From the NCBI RefSeq assembly GCF_028617075.1, contig NZ_JAQKGV010000005.1:62001-126000 (forward strand): a stretch of 64,000 nucleotides of DNA, written 5' to 3'. Positions within the stretch are counted from its first letter, which is position 1; each line of letters starts with the position of its first letter. A program made the position numbers and the translations under genes. This document shows, piece by piece, positions 16,259 through 24,722 of the stretch. Under the pieces are notes generated by a model, which saw only the letters and a program-made list of their open reading frames with translations, searched no databases and was not told where the DNA came from. Source of the stretch: Rubrobacter calidifluminis. GTDB taxonomy: Bacteria > Actinomycetota > Rubrobacteria > Rubrobacterales > Rubrobacteraceae.

Positions 16259-17502
16259 CCCGCGAGCACCTCCCGCGCGGCCCTCTCGCCGGAGAGTATC
16301 GCCCCGTTTATGGAGGAGTCCACCGTGTACTCGCCGGCGAGGAAGAGTCCCGGCGTGGGGGTCCGGTTGGAAGGCAGCGTACGGTGGAACCCGGGAGGCT
16401 GGGGGAACTGAGCGTAGGGGATGCGGTAGACGGCGAGCGGCTCGGGAGAGAGTGATCCGTCCCAGCCGGAGATCCCCTCGACCCCGAGCCGGAAGATCTC
16501 CGCGTCGGAGGCGTCGTCCACCCCCGAGAGGACCACGCTCAAAAGCCCCATCCCCGGCGGGGCGTAGAACGGGGAGATAGCATCCATCGCGACCACGCTA
16601 TCTACAGGACCCTCCGACGCGTCGAGCACGATCTTCCTGCCCGAGCCCAGGGCGTTGGGAAGGCCCGTCGCGTAGCAGGCACACACCTGCCCGAGACCCC
16701 CGTCCGGCACCTGGATCCCTGCGAGCCTCCGTGCCACCGGAGCCTCCGTGGCGAGCACGACGGCGTCGGCCTCGTGCTCCTCCCCGGCGGCCCTCACCCC
16801 CACGGCCCGGCCGTCCTCCCGGAGGATCCTCTCGACCGGGCACCCGAGGTGTACGGCCCCCTCCGGCAGCCGGGAGGCGAGCTGCTTCGAGATCTCCCCC
16901 ATCCCACGGGCCGGCACGGCGACCTCCCCCGAGGCGAGCATCCGGAAGGTGAACCGGAAGACGCGGCACGAGGTCGAGAGCGAGCGGTCGAGCAGGATGC
17001 CGCCATAGAACGGCCGGAAGAAGGTCTCGATGATCCTCTGCGAGAACCCCAGACCCCGCAGACATTCCAGCGTGGTCGAATCGGGCCCTTCCTCCCCGGC
17101 GGCAGACTCGGCCCCACCGTGTCCGGAGGTCGCCGCGAGCCGGAGCACGCGCAGCTTGTCCGCGAGGGTCGCCGCATCCGATCTGAGCGAGGGCAAGAGG
17201 GAGGCCGGGTCTCTCCGGGGATCGGAGAGGATGGTCCGGCTCAGACCGTGCCGGATTATGGCGCCGGGGTCGAAGGGCTTGAGATCGAGCGCCTCGAGGT
17301 CCAGGTGTCTCCTCACCGCGGGATAGGCCGTGAACAGGACCTGGAATCCCCTGTCGAGCAGAAATCCGTCGCGCTCGTCGGTGCGTACCCGGCCTCCGAC
17401 GCCGTCGGAGGCCTCGAAGACCTCGACCTCGGCCCCCCCGCGCGCGAGCAAACCCGCGCAGGTGAGCCCCGCGAGCCCTGCGCCTGCCACGATGATCTTC
17501 AT
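16255..17502 (-). CDS. FAD-dependent amine-oxidase/phytoene-desaturase-like oxidoreductase
   Basis: The 415-residue protein begins with the dinucleotide-binding motif VAGAGLAGLTCAGLLARGG followed by acidic VFEASDGVGGRVRT, the hallmark of the NAD(P)/FAD amine oxidase and carotenoid desaturase group. A second FAD motif, LFLAGEYTVDSSINGAILSG, lies at the C-terminus. It probably oxidises or desaturates a hydrophobic substrate. It is first in an operon with an ABC exporter and a mannosyltransferase, so it may act on a lipid or pigment that is then exported or glycosylated. No carotenoid synthase genes are next to it. Confidence 0.8.
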   Translation of the reverse strand: MKIIVAGAGLAGLTCAGLLARGGAEVEVFEASDGVGGRVRTDERDGFLLDRGFQVLFTAYPAVRRHLDLEALDLKPFDPGAIIRHGLSRTILSDPRRDPASLLPSLRSDAATLADKLRVLRLAATSGHGGAESAAGEEGPDSTTLECLRGLGFSQRIIETFFRPFYGGILLDRSLSTSCRVFRFTFRMLASGEVAVPARGMGEISKQLASRLPEGAVHLGCPVERILREDGRAVGVRAAGEEHEADAVVLATEAPVARRLAGIQVPDGGLGQVCACYATGLPNALGSGRKIVLDASEGPVDSVVAMDAISPFYAPPGMGLLSVVLSGVDDASDAEIFRLGVEGISGWDGSLSPEPLAVYRIPYAQFPQPPGFHRTLPSNRTPTPGLFLAGEYTVDSSINGAILSGERAAREVLAG

Positions 17503-17515
17503 GCCGCAGGAGAGT

Positions 17516-19636
17516 TTAACGCGAACCGGACGGATCGTTTCCCTCGAAGACGAGGCGCACTCGCCCCTCCCGGTCCAGCATGAGCGCCGCGGAGTATCTC
17601 TTGCCAGCCTTGCTCCTGAACCCCTTGAGCATCCCGGTCCGACCCCGCTCGAGCAGTCGCCTGGCCTGCGCCTCGCTCACCCGCTTGCCGGCGATCGTTT
17701 TCCAGATGGAAAAATCACATCCGGTCCTCCTCCACGCGGAGCAGGAGTACGCCTTCTTCGTCTCGACGACCGGGGAGCCGCACTTCGGACAGGCGCCGAT
17801 GGAGCCGCCGGCAGGCTCCGGCACCTTCTCTCCCTCCTTACGGTGCACCTCCTCGACGAGCTCCTTCGTGAAGGCTTCTATCTCAGACATGAAGCGCCCC
17901 CGGTCTTCCTCGCCGCGCTCCATCTTCGCCAGGCGCTCCTCCCAGCGGGCGGTCATCTCAGGGGAGGCGAGGGGGCTATCCCCGACGAGCGCGACGAGCC
18001 GGCGGCCCTTCCCGGTGGGCACGAGCACCTTCTTCTCCCGCTCGACGTAGCCGACCTGGATCAGACGCTCTACGATCGCCGCGCGGGTCGCCGGCGTACC
18101 GAGGCCGGAGTCCTTCATCCGCTGCCGCAGTTCCTCGTCCTCGACGAGCTTCCCGGCGGTCTCCATCGCCCCGAGGAGCGTCGCCTCCGAGTAGCGCGGC
18201 GGGGGCTTGGTCTTCCCCTCCTTCACCGCCACATCGGCCACCGCCCATTCATGCCCCTCCTCGACGGGCGGCAGTAGTAGTGGAGGCTCCTTCTCCCTGC
18301 TCCCGCCGACGCCGTCGGGGTAGAGCGCCCTCCATCCTGCCTCCAGCACCACCCTCCCGCGGGAGAGGAAAGTATCCTCCCCGACGGCGGTGACGACCGT
18401 GGTGTGCTCGAAGCGGGCCTCGGGGAAGAAAACCGCGAGAAAGCGCCGGAAGACGAGGTCGAGCACCCTCGCCTCGTCCTGCGGGAGCTCGCCCGGAGGG
18501 CGTCTCCCGGTCGGGACGATCGCGTGGTGGTCGGTCACCTTCGCGTCGTCCACGATACGCCTCCCATGCGGGAGCTCCGGGAGCGAGAGAAGTCTCGAGG
18601 CGAACGGTTCGAGCGCTGGCAGCGCCTCCGCCGCACCGATGCGCTTCTTCAGCGTGGGGACGAGATCTTTCGAGAGGTAACGGCTCGAGGTGCGGGGATA
18701 GGTGATGAGCTTGCGCCGCTCGTAGAGGCTCTGGGCAGCCTTCAGGGTGCGCTCGGCGGTGAACCCGAAGCGGGTGTTGGCGTCGCGCTGCAGCGCGGTG
18801 AGGTCGTAGAGGAGCGGGGACCGCTCGGAAACCACCTTTTTCCGTACCCGGCGCACCAGCCCCGTACCACCGCGCACCCTCTCCGCTATTCGCTCCGCCG
18901 CCTCCTTCTCCCCAAGGCGGCTCTCCTTGCCTTTGAACCACACGCCCTCGTAGGAGTCGTCGCCGCGGGAGAAGCGGGCGCGCACGGTCCAGAACGTCTC
19001 GGGGGTGAAGCCCTCTATCTCACGCTCGCGGTCTACGAGGAGCCTCAGCGTCGGGGTCTGGACGCGCCCGACGGAGAGGACGTCGCCGGGGCGGGAGAAG
19101 CGAACCGAGAAGGCGCGGGTGGCGTTCATCCCCACGATCCAGTCGGCCTCGCTGCGGCTGTGCGCGGCGTCCTCGAGCGGGCGCATCTCGCGCGCCTCCC
19201 TCAGGGAAGCGAATCCCTCCCGGATCGCCTCGGGGGTGAGCGCGGAGACCCAGAGCCGCTTCACCGGCTTGTCGCACCCCGAGAGCCGGTAGAGGCGGGA
19301 GAAGATGAGCTCTCCCTCCCTCCCCGCGTCGCAGGCGTTCACGACCTCCTCGACCTCGGGGCTGCACAGCAGCCGCTTTACGATCCGAAATTGCTCTCGG
19401 GTCTTCGGGGAGACGACGACCCTGAACCTATCGGGCAGGATCGGCAGATCTTCGAGCCGCCAGCTCTTGTAGCGATCACCGTAGGCCTCCGGCGGGGCGA
19501 GCTCTGCGAGGTGTCCGAGCGCCCAGGTCGCGATCCAGCCGCTCCCCGCGAGACACCCCTCGCCCCGGCGATGACGTCCCAGGGCGTTCGCGATGTCCCG
19601 CGCCACCGAAGGCTTCTCGGCGACGATGAGCCTCAT
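17516..19636 (-). CDS. topB: DNA topoisomerase III (type IA)
   Basis: The 706-residue protein has the TOPRIM start MRLIVAEKPSVARDIANALG, the acidic DAGREGELIF motif near residue 110, RVQTPTLRLLVDRE near 195 and the active-site tyrosine in LITYPRTSSRYL near 315. The C-terminus has a CPKCGSP zinc motif and a WKTIAGKRVS-type repeat typical of TopB. It relaxes and decatenates DNA. I placed the start at ATG 19636, the conserved N-terminus; a -10 box ends 6 bases upstream and no ribosome site is seen, suggesting a leaderless mRNA. The gene stands alone between chromosomal housekeeping genes. Confidence 0.95.
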   Translation of the reverse strand: MRLIVAEKPSVARDIANALGRHRRGEGCLAGSGWIATWALGHLAELAPPEAYGDRYKSWRLEDLPILPDRFRVVVSPKTREQFRIVKRLLCSPEVEEVVNACDAGREGELIFSRLYRLSGCDKPVKRLWVSALTPEAIREGFASLREAREMRPLEDAAHSRSEADWIVGMNATRAFSVRFSRPGDVLSVGRVQTPTLRLLVDREREIEGFTPETFWTVRARFSRGDDSYEGVWFKGKESRLGEKEAAERIAERVRGGTGLVRRVRKKVVSERSPLLYDLTALQRDANTRFGFTAERTLKAAQSLYERRKLITYPRTSSRYLSKDLVPTLKKRIGAAEALPALEPFASRLLSLPELPHGRRIVDDAKVTDHHAIVPTGRRPPGELPQDEARVLDLVFRRFLAVFFPEARFEHTTVVTAVGEDTFLSRGRVVLEAGWRALYPDGVGGSREKEPPLLLPPVEEGHEWAVADVAVKEGKTKPPPRYSEATLLGAMETAGKLVEDEELRQRMKDSGLGTPATRAAIVERLIQVGYVEREKKVLVPTGKGRRLVALVGDSPLASPEMTARWEERLAKMERGEEDRGRFMSEIEAFTKELVEEVHRKEGEKVPEPAGGSIGACPKCGSPVVETKKAYSCSAWRRTGCDFSIWKTIAGKRVSEAQARRLLERGRTGMLKGFRSKAGKRYSAALMLDREGRVRLVFEGNDPSGSR

Positions 19637-19642
19637 GCGCCG

Positions 19643-19648
19643 AGTATA
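19643..19648 (-). promoter_or_regulatory. -10 box directly before topB
   Basis: TATACT on the minus strand ends 6 bases before the topB ATG, so transcription would begin at or next to the start codon. No Shine-Dalgarno sequence fits in the gap. The -35 region is weak. Confidence 0.4.
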
Positions 19649-19685
19649 CGTAAGCGAAGGCCACCCGGCACCACCCGCTTTACGG

Positions 19686-20120
19686 CTAGGAGGAGAGCCG
19701 CCAGAGGCGGGCGAAGGCCGCAACGAGCGAGAGGAGCATGACCAGTGCGCTCGCCACGCACCACTGGCAGATGGCGTGTATGACGAAGAGCTCCAGGTAG
19801 GTGAGATAAGCACTGAAGAGCGTACCTACAAGCGCGACGAGGAGGCCGAGGTAGGCTCCGATCTCCTCCCGCACCAGGGCTGAGACGAAAAGCAGCGCGT
19901 ACCCGACGAGCCCGAGGACCGGGACGGGCACCCCCGCGAGGCTGGCGTAGCGACTCGACTGGACCGTCTCGCAGCCGTGACTCCCTCCGGCGCAGACCGG
20001 TGCTATTCCTTCGAAGTGCACCCACGTCAGGTAGGCGCTTATCCCGAGCCCGATCACGGCGAGCGCGACCAGAGCAGCCCGCAGACCGCGATTCCTCCCT
20101 CTCTTGACGCTAGGAGCCAC
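19686..20120 (-). CDS. VKOR-family quinone-linked disulfide oxidoreductase
   Basis: The 144-residue protein has four predicted helices. Two conserved cysteine pairs are visible: the loop pair in PVCAGGSHGCETVQSS (near residues 43-50) and the active-site CQWC (near residues 118-121) in the third helix region. Bacterial VKOR proteins reoxidise DsbA-type thiol oxidases and pass electrons to quinone, the DsbB role in actinobacteria. The gene overlaps the end of the DsbA-like gene upstream by 11 bases, which matches that partnership. Confidence 0.93.
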   Translation of the reverse strand: MAPSVKRGRNRGLRAALVALAVIGLGISAYLTWVHFEGIAPVCAGGSHGCETVQSSRYASLAGVPVPVLGLVGYALLFVSALVREEIGAYLGLLVALVGTLFSAYLTYLELFVIHAICQWCVASALVMLLSLVAAFARLWRLSS

Positions 20121-20772
20121 CGACCTGCTTTATGGTCGAGGAGATCTTGCCGTAGCTCTGCGCCTGATCGCCGGTGAGCTTCTTCTTCCCGCCGGGCCCC
20201 TCGACGATCAGGGTCGGGGTAGAGTTGACCCCCTCGGCACTCGCCTTCTTCTGTACCTTCTCGAGCCCCTTCGCGAGTGAAGGGTCGGAGAGAGCGCCCT
20301 TCCAGCGGTTCATGTCGAGCCCCGGGGTCTTTTGGGCCAGGTTGTTCAGAAAATCGTCGGTCACGTAGCCGCTGTTCTCGGTCTTCTGGTTGGCGAAGAG
20401 CAGATAATAGTATCCCCAGTAGCGGTTCTGTTTCGCCGCAGCGAGCGCGGCCTCGGCGGCCTTTACCGAATCAGGCCCGATGAACGCCATGGGCTCGGAG
20501 ACCAGCTTCACCCTGCCAGGCTTGACGTAGTCCTTCACCAGCCTGGGGAAGACGTTGCGGCTGAACTCCCCGCAGTAGGGGCACTGGAAATCCTCGTAGA
20601 GGTAGATGGTGACCGGAGCGCTCCCCTTCCCGAGGGTCGTGCCGTTCTGCGGCACCCCGGCGTAGAGCTTGCTCACCTCCCCACTTGAGGCACCGCCTCC
20701 GCCGAGCTGGCTGATCGCGACCAGGATCGCAGCAACGACGATCGCAGCCGCCACGATCAGGGCGAGTATCAT
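20110..20772 (-). CDS. Membrane-anchored DsbA-like thiol-disulfide oxidoreductase
   Basis: The 220-residue protein starts with one membrane helix (residues 2-22) and continues with an extracytoplasmic thioredoxin-like domain holding the active site YEDFQCPYCGEFSR near residue 70 and a TPTLIVEG cis-proline loop near residue 190. It introduces disulfide bonds into exported proteins. It is coupled to the VKOR gene, its likely reoxidant. Many secreted proteins in the window, such as the RlpA proteins with paired cysteines, are possible clients. Confidence 0.93.
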   Translation of the reverse strand: MILALIVAAAIVVAAILVAISQLGGGGASSGEVSKLYAGVPQNGTTLGKGSAPVTIYLYEDFQCPYCGEFSRNVFPRLVKDYVKPGRVKLVSEPMAFIGPDSVKAAEAALAAAKQNRYWGYYYLLFANQKTENSGYVTDDFLNNLAQKTPGLDMNRWKGALSDPSLAKGLEKVQKKASAEGVNSTPTLIVEGPGGKKKLTGDQAQSYGKISSTIKQVGGS

Positions 20773-20980
20773 CCGGGGAGATCTTATCGAGGTGCTTTTC
20801 AGGTCAGACTCCTTCCACCAGCGGAACGCAACTCTGGATTATATGCCAGCGGGCGCCTCGCTGAAAAGCCGTCCCAAACCTGCTACCGGACTTCACACCC
20901 CGCCCCCGGGAATCTCTGGCCTGGGACGGGGCATTCTGGCACCCCGCAACATCTCTGATATACTCTGGCTCTGCATGCTC

Positions 20981-21071
20981 GGAGGAGTGGCCGAGTGGTT
21001 GAAGGCGGCACCCTGCTAAGGTGTTATACCTCTCAACAGGGGTATCGAGGGTTCGAATCCCTCCTCCTCCG
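20981..21071 (+). tRNA. tRNA-Ser (anticodon GCU)
   Basis: The 7-bp acceptor stem GGAGGAG (20981-20987) pairs with CTCCTCC (21064-21070), with discriminator G at 21071. The anticodon loop CTGCTAA, with anticodon GCT at 21015-21017, is closed by GCACC/GGTGT. A long variable arm follows, as in serine tRNAs, and then the T-arm with GGTTCGAATCC. It reads AGC and AGU codons. CCA is not encoded. Confidence 0.97.
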
Positions 21072-21102
21072 CTTCTCTTCCCAGTCATACCGGAAGCACA
21101 GA

Positions 21103-21131
21103 AAAAGGGCCGGGATGATCCCGGCCCTTTT
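21103..21131. terminator. Bidirectional rho-independent terminator
   Basis: A near-perfect palindrome, AAAAGGGCCGGG then ATGAT then CCCGGCCCTTTT, gives a G/C stem with T-runs on both strands. It follows tRNA-Ser on the plus strand and lies downstream of the small gene at 21224-21421 on the minus strand, so it can end both transcripts. Confidence 0.85.
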
Positions 21132-21135
21132 CCCA

Positions 21136-21216
21136 GCCTATATGAAGGGGGATGGACAGCCGCCTCAGAGTGGCGGTCGGAGATTCCTCACGCTCTGTGC
21201 ATCCCCTTTCATAGGC
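21136..21216. repeat. Imperfect 81-base inverted repeat between tRNA-Ser and a small gene
   Basis: The arm GCCTATATGAAGGGGGATG (21136-21154) is nearly complementary to CATCCCCTTTCATAGGC (21200-21216), with two small bulges. A second stem, CCGCC with GGCGG, sits near the centre. On the minus strand this would form the 3' untranslated region of the 65-residue gene. It may be a stabilising 3' hairpin, a small RNA or a decayed miniature element; nothing decides among these. Confidence 0.5.
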
Positions 21217-21223
21217 TTGCTCG

Positions 21224-21421
21224 TCATACCATGCTCCGCAGCTCAGCAACCATGTCCAGCCCCTGCTGCTTGCAGAGGTCCTTCGGCCGCATGATCGCCT
21301 GCTCGTCGAGCAGGTTGCGGGTTCTGGCCTCCTTCTCCAGGTGACGCTCAATGACGTCGATGGCCCGGTCGACCTCCTCGCGGGTGTACTCCCGAACCTT
21401 CTCGTGGGTGATGGTCGGCAT
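21224..21421 (-). CDS. Small hypothetical protein, 65 residues
   Basis: I do not recognise the family. The ATG at 21421 has a strong GGAGGTGA eight bases upstream, good support for a real gene. The protein is soluble and mostly helical, rich in charged residues (EKVREYTREEVDRAIDVIE), with a single cysteine near residue 50 in KDLCKQQGLD. No signal peptide or known motif is visible. It is transcribed alone, and a bidirectional terminator lies beyond its stop. Confidence 0.65.
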   Translation of the reverse strand: MPTITHEKVREYTREEVDRAIDVIERHLEKEARTRNLLDEQAIMRPKDLCKQQGLDMVAELRSMV

Positions 21422-21520
21422 CTACTTCACCTCCTCTCCTCGGCTGATTGGGAGACTCCTCTCTTGTAACGTTTCGGGCCTCCCAGCCTGCCTTCAGCAT
21501 AGGTCCGTCCCGGAGACTTG

Positions 21521-22291
21521 TCAAGAAGAAATTTGCCCGCAGTAGCCCGGATTGTGCGATAGCGCACCAGGAATCGTCCGATATCCTCCTGGATCCGCGA
21601 AGGCCCCGTCCAGCAGCATCGGGACCACCGGGAAGGTGTCCTCGGAGAGGCAGAGATCAAGGTCCTTCTCGTAGCCAAGACGGAGGAGCCTGCGGGCCGC
21701 ACTCACGCGGCGGAGGGCCCGTATGGGACGCTCCTGGTAATCGCGCATCACCCTCCGGGCCCGCTGGTCCGGCTCGGCTCCCTTTCCCACCAGACGGGCT
21801 ATGATTGCCCCGGCGGCCCGCTCGTCCTCCGCGGCCCGGTGGCCCCTCCATCCGCAACCGATCACCGCAACCTCCCCGTCCCCCGGGTGGAGAGCCCCGG
21901 CCACCGCGCTGGCGTTTACGAAGGATCCGGCCAGGATACGGGGAGATCCCGTCGCGGCTCGAATGATGCGCGTCCCGTTGGTAGTGGTGAGGACTACCGT
22001 CGAGCCTGGCACTATCCCGGCCCCGAGAATCTCGGTCGGAGAGTTCCCGAAATCGAAACCCCTCACCTTGGCCCCGCCGCGCTCCCCCACCTTGTAGTCA
22101 CCCTCCGCGGCCAGGGCCTCGGCGACGGATCCCACCGGCCTCACCCGCGCCCCCAGGGACACGAGCACCGCTATCGTCGCCGAGGCCCTGAAGGTGTCCA
22201 CCACCACGACCGTGGCCCCCCGGCGGGCCGCCTCCCGGGCGCCACGCTCTCCACCCGAGTAGCTAACCTTCAGGATCCGCTCGCCACACAT
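21521..22291 (-). CDS. ComB-family 2-phosphosulfolactate phosphatase-like protein
   Basis: The 256-residue protein matches the ComB family: VVVVDTFRASATIAVLVSLGA near residue 27, the GNSPTE segment near 81, VVLTTTNGTRIIRAA near 98 and a C-terminal acidic LCLSEDTFPVVP. In methanogens ComB removes phosphate from 2-phosphosulfolactate for coenzyme M. In bacteria without coenzyme M the family is widespread and its substrate is usually unknown, so only the family is assigned. It lies between the small gene and the anchored RlpA gene, all on the minus strand. Confidence 0.8.
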   Translation of the reverse strand: MCGERILKVSYSGGERGAREAARRGATVVVVDTFRASATIAVLVSLGARVRPVGSVAEALAAEGDYKVGERGGAKVRGFDFGNSPTEILGAGIVPGSTVVLTTTNGTRIIRAATGSPRILAGSFVNASAVAGALHPGDGEVAVIGCGWRGHRAAEDERAAGAIIARLVGKGAEPDQRARRVMRDYQERPIRALRRVSAARRLLRLGYEKDLDLCLSEDTFPVVPMLLDGAFADPGGYRTIPGALSHNPGYCGQISS

Positions 22292-22340
22292 GGCAGCGGA
22301 TTATACGCCCGGCGGGGGCGGGCAGTCCGCCTCCGCACTT

Positions 22341-23426
22341 CTAGCGGCGAAATATCCGGATGGCGCCGAGCATCCCGAGAGCGAGCAGTGCCGTCCCGGA
22401 GACGAACGCCACGGGCGGCGCCCCTCCGGTGTCAGGAAGTACGGTCATCCCTCCCGCCCCCTCCTGCTCGCTCCCGCCGACTGGAGAAGCAGCATCGGAG
22501 CTCCAGGAGCTCTGAGAGGAAGAACCTCTGGAGCTCTGGGGAGCGGGGGAAGACGCTGGAGCAGACGGCCGGGACGTGGCAGAGGAAGAGGCCGTCAAGC
22601 CGGCCTGCTCAGCCCCGGCCACGGGCCCCTTATACCCCTCCGGGGCCTTGGCGAGGCCCATCTCTATGGCCCTCTGGGCGGTGGAGTCGGGCTTCACGAG
22701 CTGGGGCGGCGGAACCTCAAGCTGGGAGGGTACAGGAGCCGGCGGCGGAACCGCAGCCTGCGGCGATGCCGGCGGCCGAGGGGCGCCTCCCCCAGGTTCC
22801 TGCTCCCCGCCATACTGATCTCGCGCCGCGTTCGCGTACTGATCCCGGGCGGGGTTCGCGTACCGGTCCTGCCCAGCGCTGGAGTACTGGGAGGATGCCG
22901 GGCTGGAAGCGGTCGGCCCGCTAGCGCCGGACGATGCCTCGCCCGCAGGCCCTGCAGCGGACGCACCCGAAGACGCGGAGCTGGCCGGAGCGCTGGGCTG
23001 CGTCGATGCCTTGCCCTCAGAAGTCGAAGGACCGGTCGGGGTAGAGACCGGCACCTCCTGTACGTCGACCGTGCCGACACCAACGGAGGTGAGCCCGATG
23101 GCCTGGGCGGCGGCGTAGGAGAGGTCGAGCTGCCTGCCCGCCACGTACGGCCCCCGGTCGTTGACCGTGACCACCACGCACCCATCGTAGCAGACCCTGA
23201 GCTTGGTGCCGAACGGCAGGTACGGGGAGGCGGCGGTGTAGTCGTACATGTTGAACGGCTGACCGCTCGCCGTGAGCGCGCCCTGGAAGCCAGGGCCGTA
23301 CCAGCTGGCCACCATTTGCTGCGCCCGGGCCACCCCGGGGGCCACCAGCGAGAAGACCACAGAAGAACAGAGAAGCAAACAGAAAACCCTGACCCTGCGC
23401 CGAAGCGGCAAGACGAGAGTCGCCAA
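22341..23426 (-). CDS. Secreted RlpA-like (DPBB) protein with low-complexity linker and LPDTG wall-sorting signal
   Basis: The 361-residue protein has a signal peptide ending near ARA-QQ (residue 36), then an RlpA-type double-psi beta-barrel (residues 38-120; VASWYGPGFQGALTASG, VTVNDRGPY). Then comes about 200 residues of Ser/Ala/Pro/Gly-rich linker with a Tyr-containing repeat (DRYANPARDQYANAARDQYG). It ends with LPDTGG, a hydrophobic helix and RIFRR, a sortase signal. RlpA-like domains act on or bind septal peptidoglycan. The TTG start at 23426 has GGAGGGGGG upstream. Bases 23091-23314 are identical to part of another RlpA gene at 57660-57883. The protein is likely wall-anchored and disulfide-bonded (CYDGC). 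Confidence 0.88.
   Translation of the reverse strand: MATLVLPLRRRVRVFCLLLCSSVVFSLVAPGVARAQQMVASWYGPGFQGALTASGQPFNMYDYTAASPYLPFGTKLRVCYDGCVVVTVNDRGPYVAGRQLDLSYAAAQAIGLTSVGVGTVDVQEVPVSTPTGPSTSEGKASTQPSAPASSASSGASAAGPAGEASSGASGPTASSPASSQYSSAGQDRYANPARDQYANAARDQYGGEQEPGGGAPRPPASPQAAVPPPAPVPSQLEVPPPQLVKPDSTAQRAIEMGLAKAPEGYKGPVAGAEQAGLTASSSATSRPSAPASSPAPQSSRGSSSQSSWSSDAASPVGGSEQEGAGGMTVLPDTGGAPPVAFVSGTALLALGMLGAIRIFRR
23091..23314 (-). repeat. 224-bp perfect inverted repeat, copy A (RlpA domain)
   Basis: Comparing bases one by one, 23091-23314 on the minus strand is identical over all 224 bases to 57660-57883 on the plus strand, including third codon positions. Identity stops abruptly at both ends. 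The repeat encodes the conserved double-psi barrel core of both RlpA proteins. Confidence 0.95.
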
Positions 23427-23479
23427 TCGATCCCCCCTCCAGATTTTTCTCGTCCCCGGTACTTATCCCAGGCTTTTTC

Positions 23480-23509
23480 AGATTAGCAACACTGATACGA
23501 GCAGGTCAA
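23480..23509 (-). promoter_or_regulatory. Promoter of the anchored RlpA gene
   Basis: TTGACC (23504-23509) and TAATCT (23480-23485) on the minus strand are 18 bases apart, and the start codon lies about 54 bases further on. The 297-base gap 23427-23723 otherwise holds no gene that I can see. Confidence 0.5.
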
Positions 23510-23723
23510 CAGGACAAGGTGGTCTTACCGCACCAATCTACGCCAGGCTTGACATATGGTATCAACAAGGACAAAAGCACGACATGTTGTGTTGTTCCGA
23601 GCCGGCACCTAGAGAGAAAGGCCACAGATGGTGGCGTTAGAATGGTGTAGAAAAGGGTTTTGAGGATTCTCTGCAAGGAAAGCTGCAAACGAGAGGGAGA
23701 GCAATGATACACGGAGGCTGCCG

Positions 23724-24719
23724 ATGAGGTACCGCACCATCCACGGCACGGACATTAGCGTATCCGAGGTAGGTTTCGGGGTATGGACGATAACCACCGG
23801 CTGGTGGGGTGATGTAGACAGGCAGCGTTCGGTCAACCTGCTCAGGGAAGCCTTCGAGTTCGGCATCAACTACTTCGACACCGCGGACACCTACGGCAGG
23901 GGGTTCGGCGAGGAGGTTCTGGCTGATGCCGGGCTCACCTCCGCGGGCATGCGCGACAAGGTGGTGATCTCGACGAAGTTCGGCTACGACTTCTACAACC
24001 ACGCCGAACGCGAAGGTCAGCACGAGCGTCCGCAGAACTGGTCGGAGGAGTTCCTGCGCTTCGCGCTGGAGCAGAGTCTGAGGCGACTCGGCACCGATTA
24101 CATAGACTTCATTCAGCTGCACAATCCCAAGTCCGACGCCATAGACAATGACGCGCTCTTCGAGCTGCTTGAGGAATTCAAACGGGAGGGCAAGGTCCGC
24201 GCCTACGGCGTCGCCCTCGGCCCGGCCATCGGCTGGCGGCAGGAAGGCCTGCGCGCGATCCACGAGCGCCGCGTGCAGGTGGTGCAGATGATCTACAACA
24301 TCCTCGAGCAGGATCCCGGCCGGGACTTCATCGCCGCCGCGCGGGAGGCCGGCTCGAGCCTCGTCGTCCGCGTCCCACACTCGAGCGGTATGCTCGAGGG
24401 TCACTACGACGAGAACACCACCTTCCCGGAAAACGACCACCGGCGTCACCGCCCGAAAGAGTGGCTCGTCGAGGGCGTCAGGAAGGTCGAGCAGCTGCGC
24501 TTCCTCGAAGAGAGCGGGCGCACCCTGGGCCAGGCGGCGCTCAAGTTCTGCCTGGCCGAACCGGAGGTGGTCTCCACCCTGCCCAACATCTACGGCAGGG
24601 AACAGCTCGAAGAGTTCGCCGCCGCCCCCGACACCCCCGACCTCACCGACGAAGAGCTCGACCGCATAGCGGAGCTCTACGAGAACAACTTCGGCCTCGC
24701 GCCCGCGAGCAGGAGGTGA
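23724..24719 (+). CDS. Aldo/keto reductase family protein
   Basis: The 331-residue protein has the AKR catalytic residues: Asp in NYFDTADTYGRG (near residue 48), the Tyr of the same segment and Lys in VVISTKFGYD (near residue 80), followed by YIDFIQLHNP. It reduces carbonyls with NADPH or acts as a redox-linked enzyme of unknown substrate. The ATG at 23724 follows GGAGGCTGCCG. HemQ begins 3 bases after its stop, and this AKR subgroup may therefore work with heme synthesis; that is inferred from the tight pairing only. Confidence 0.9.
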   Translation: MRYRTIHGTDISVSEVGFGVWTITTGWWGDVDRQRSVNLLREAFEFGINYFDTADTYGRGFGEEVLADAGLTSAGMRDKVVISTKFGYDFYNHAEREGQHERPQNWSEEFLRFALEQSLRRLGTDYIDFIQLHNPKSDAIDNDALFELLEEFKREGKVRAYGVALGPAIGWRQEGLRAIHERRVQVVQMIYNILEQDPGRDFIAAAREAGSSLVVRVPHSSGMLEGHYDENTTFPENDHRRHRPKEWLVEGVRKVEQLRFLEESGRTLGQAALKFCLAEPEVVSTLPNIYGREQLEEFAAAPDTPDLTDEELDRIAELYENNFGLAPASRR

Positions 24720-24722
24720 GTC

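Noticed and set aside
17516-19636. Topoisomerase III as a sign of an integrated mobile element
   Set aside because: No integrase, relaxase, transposase or attachment repeat is near, and both flanks are ordinary chromosomal genes.
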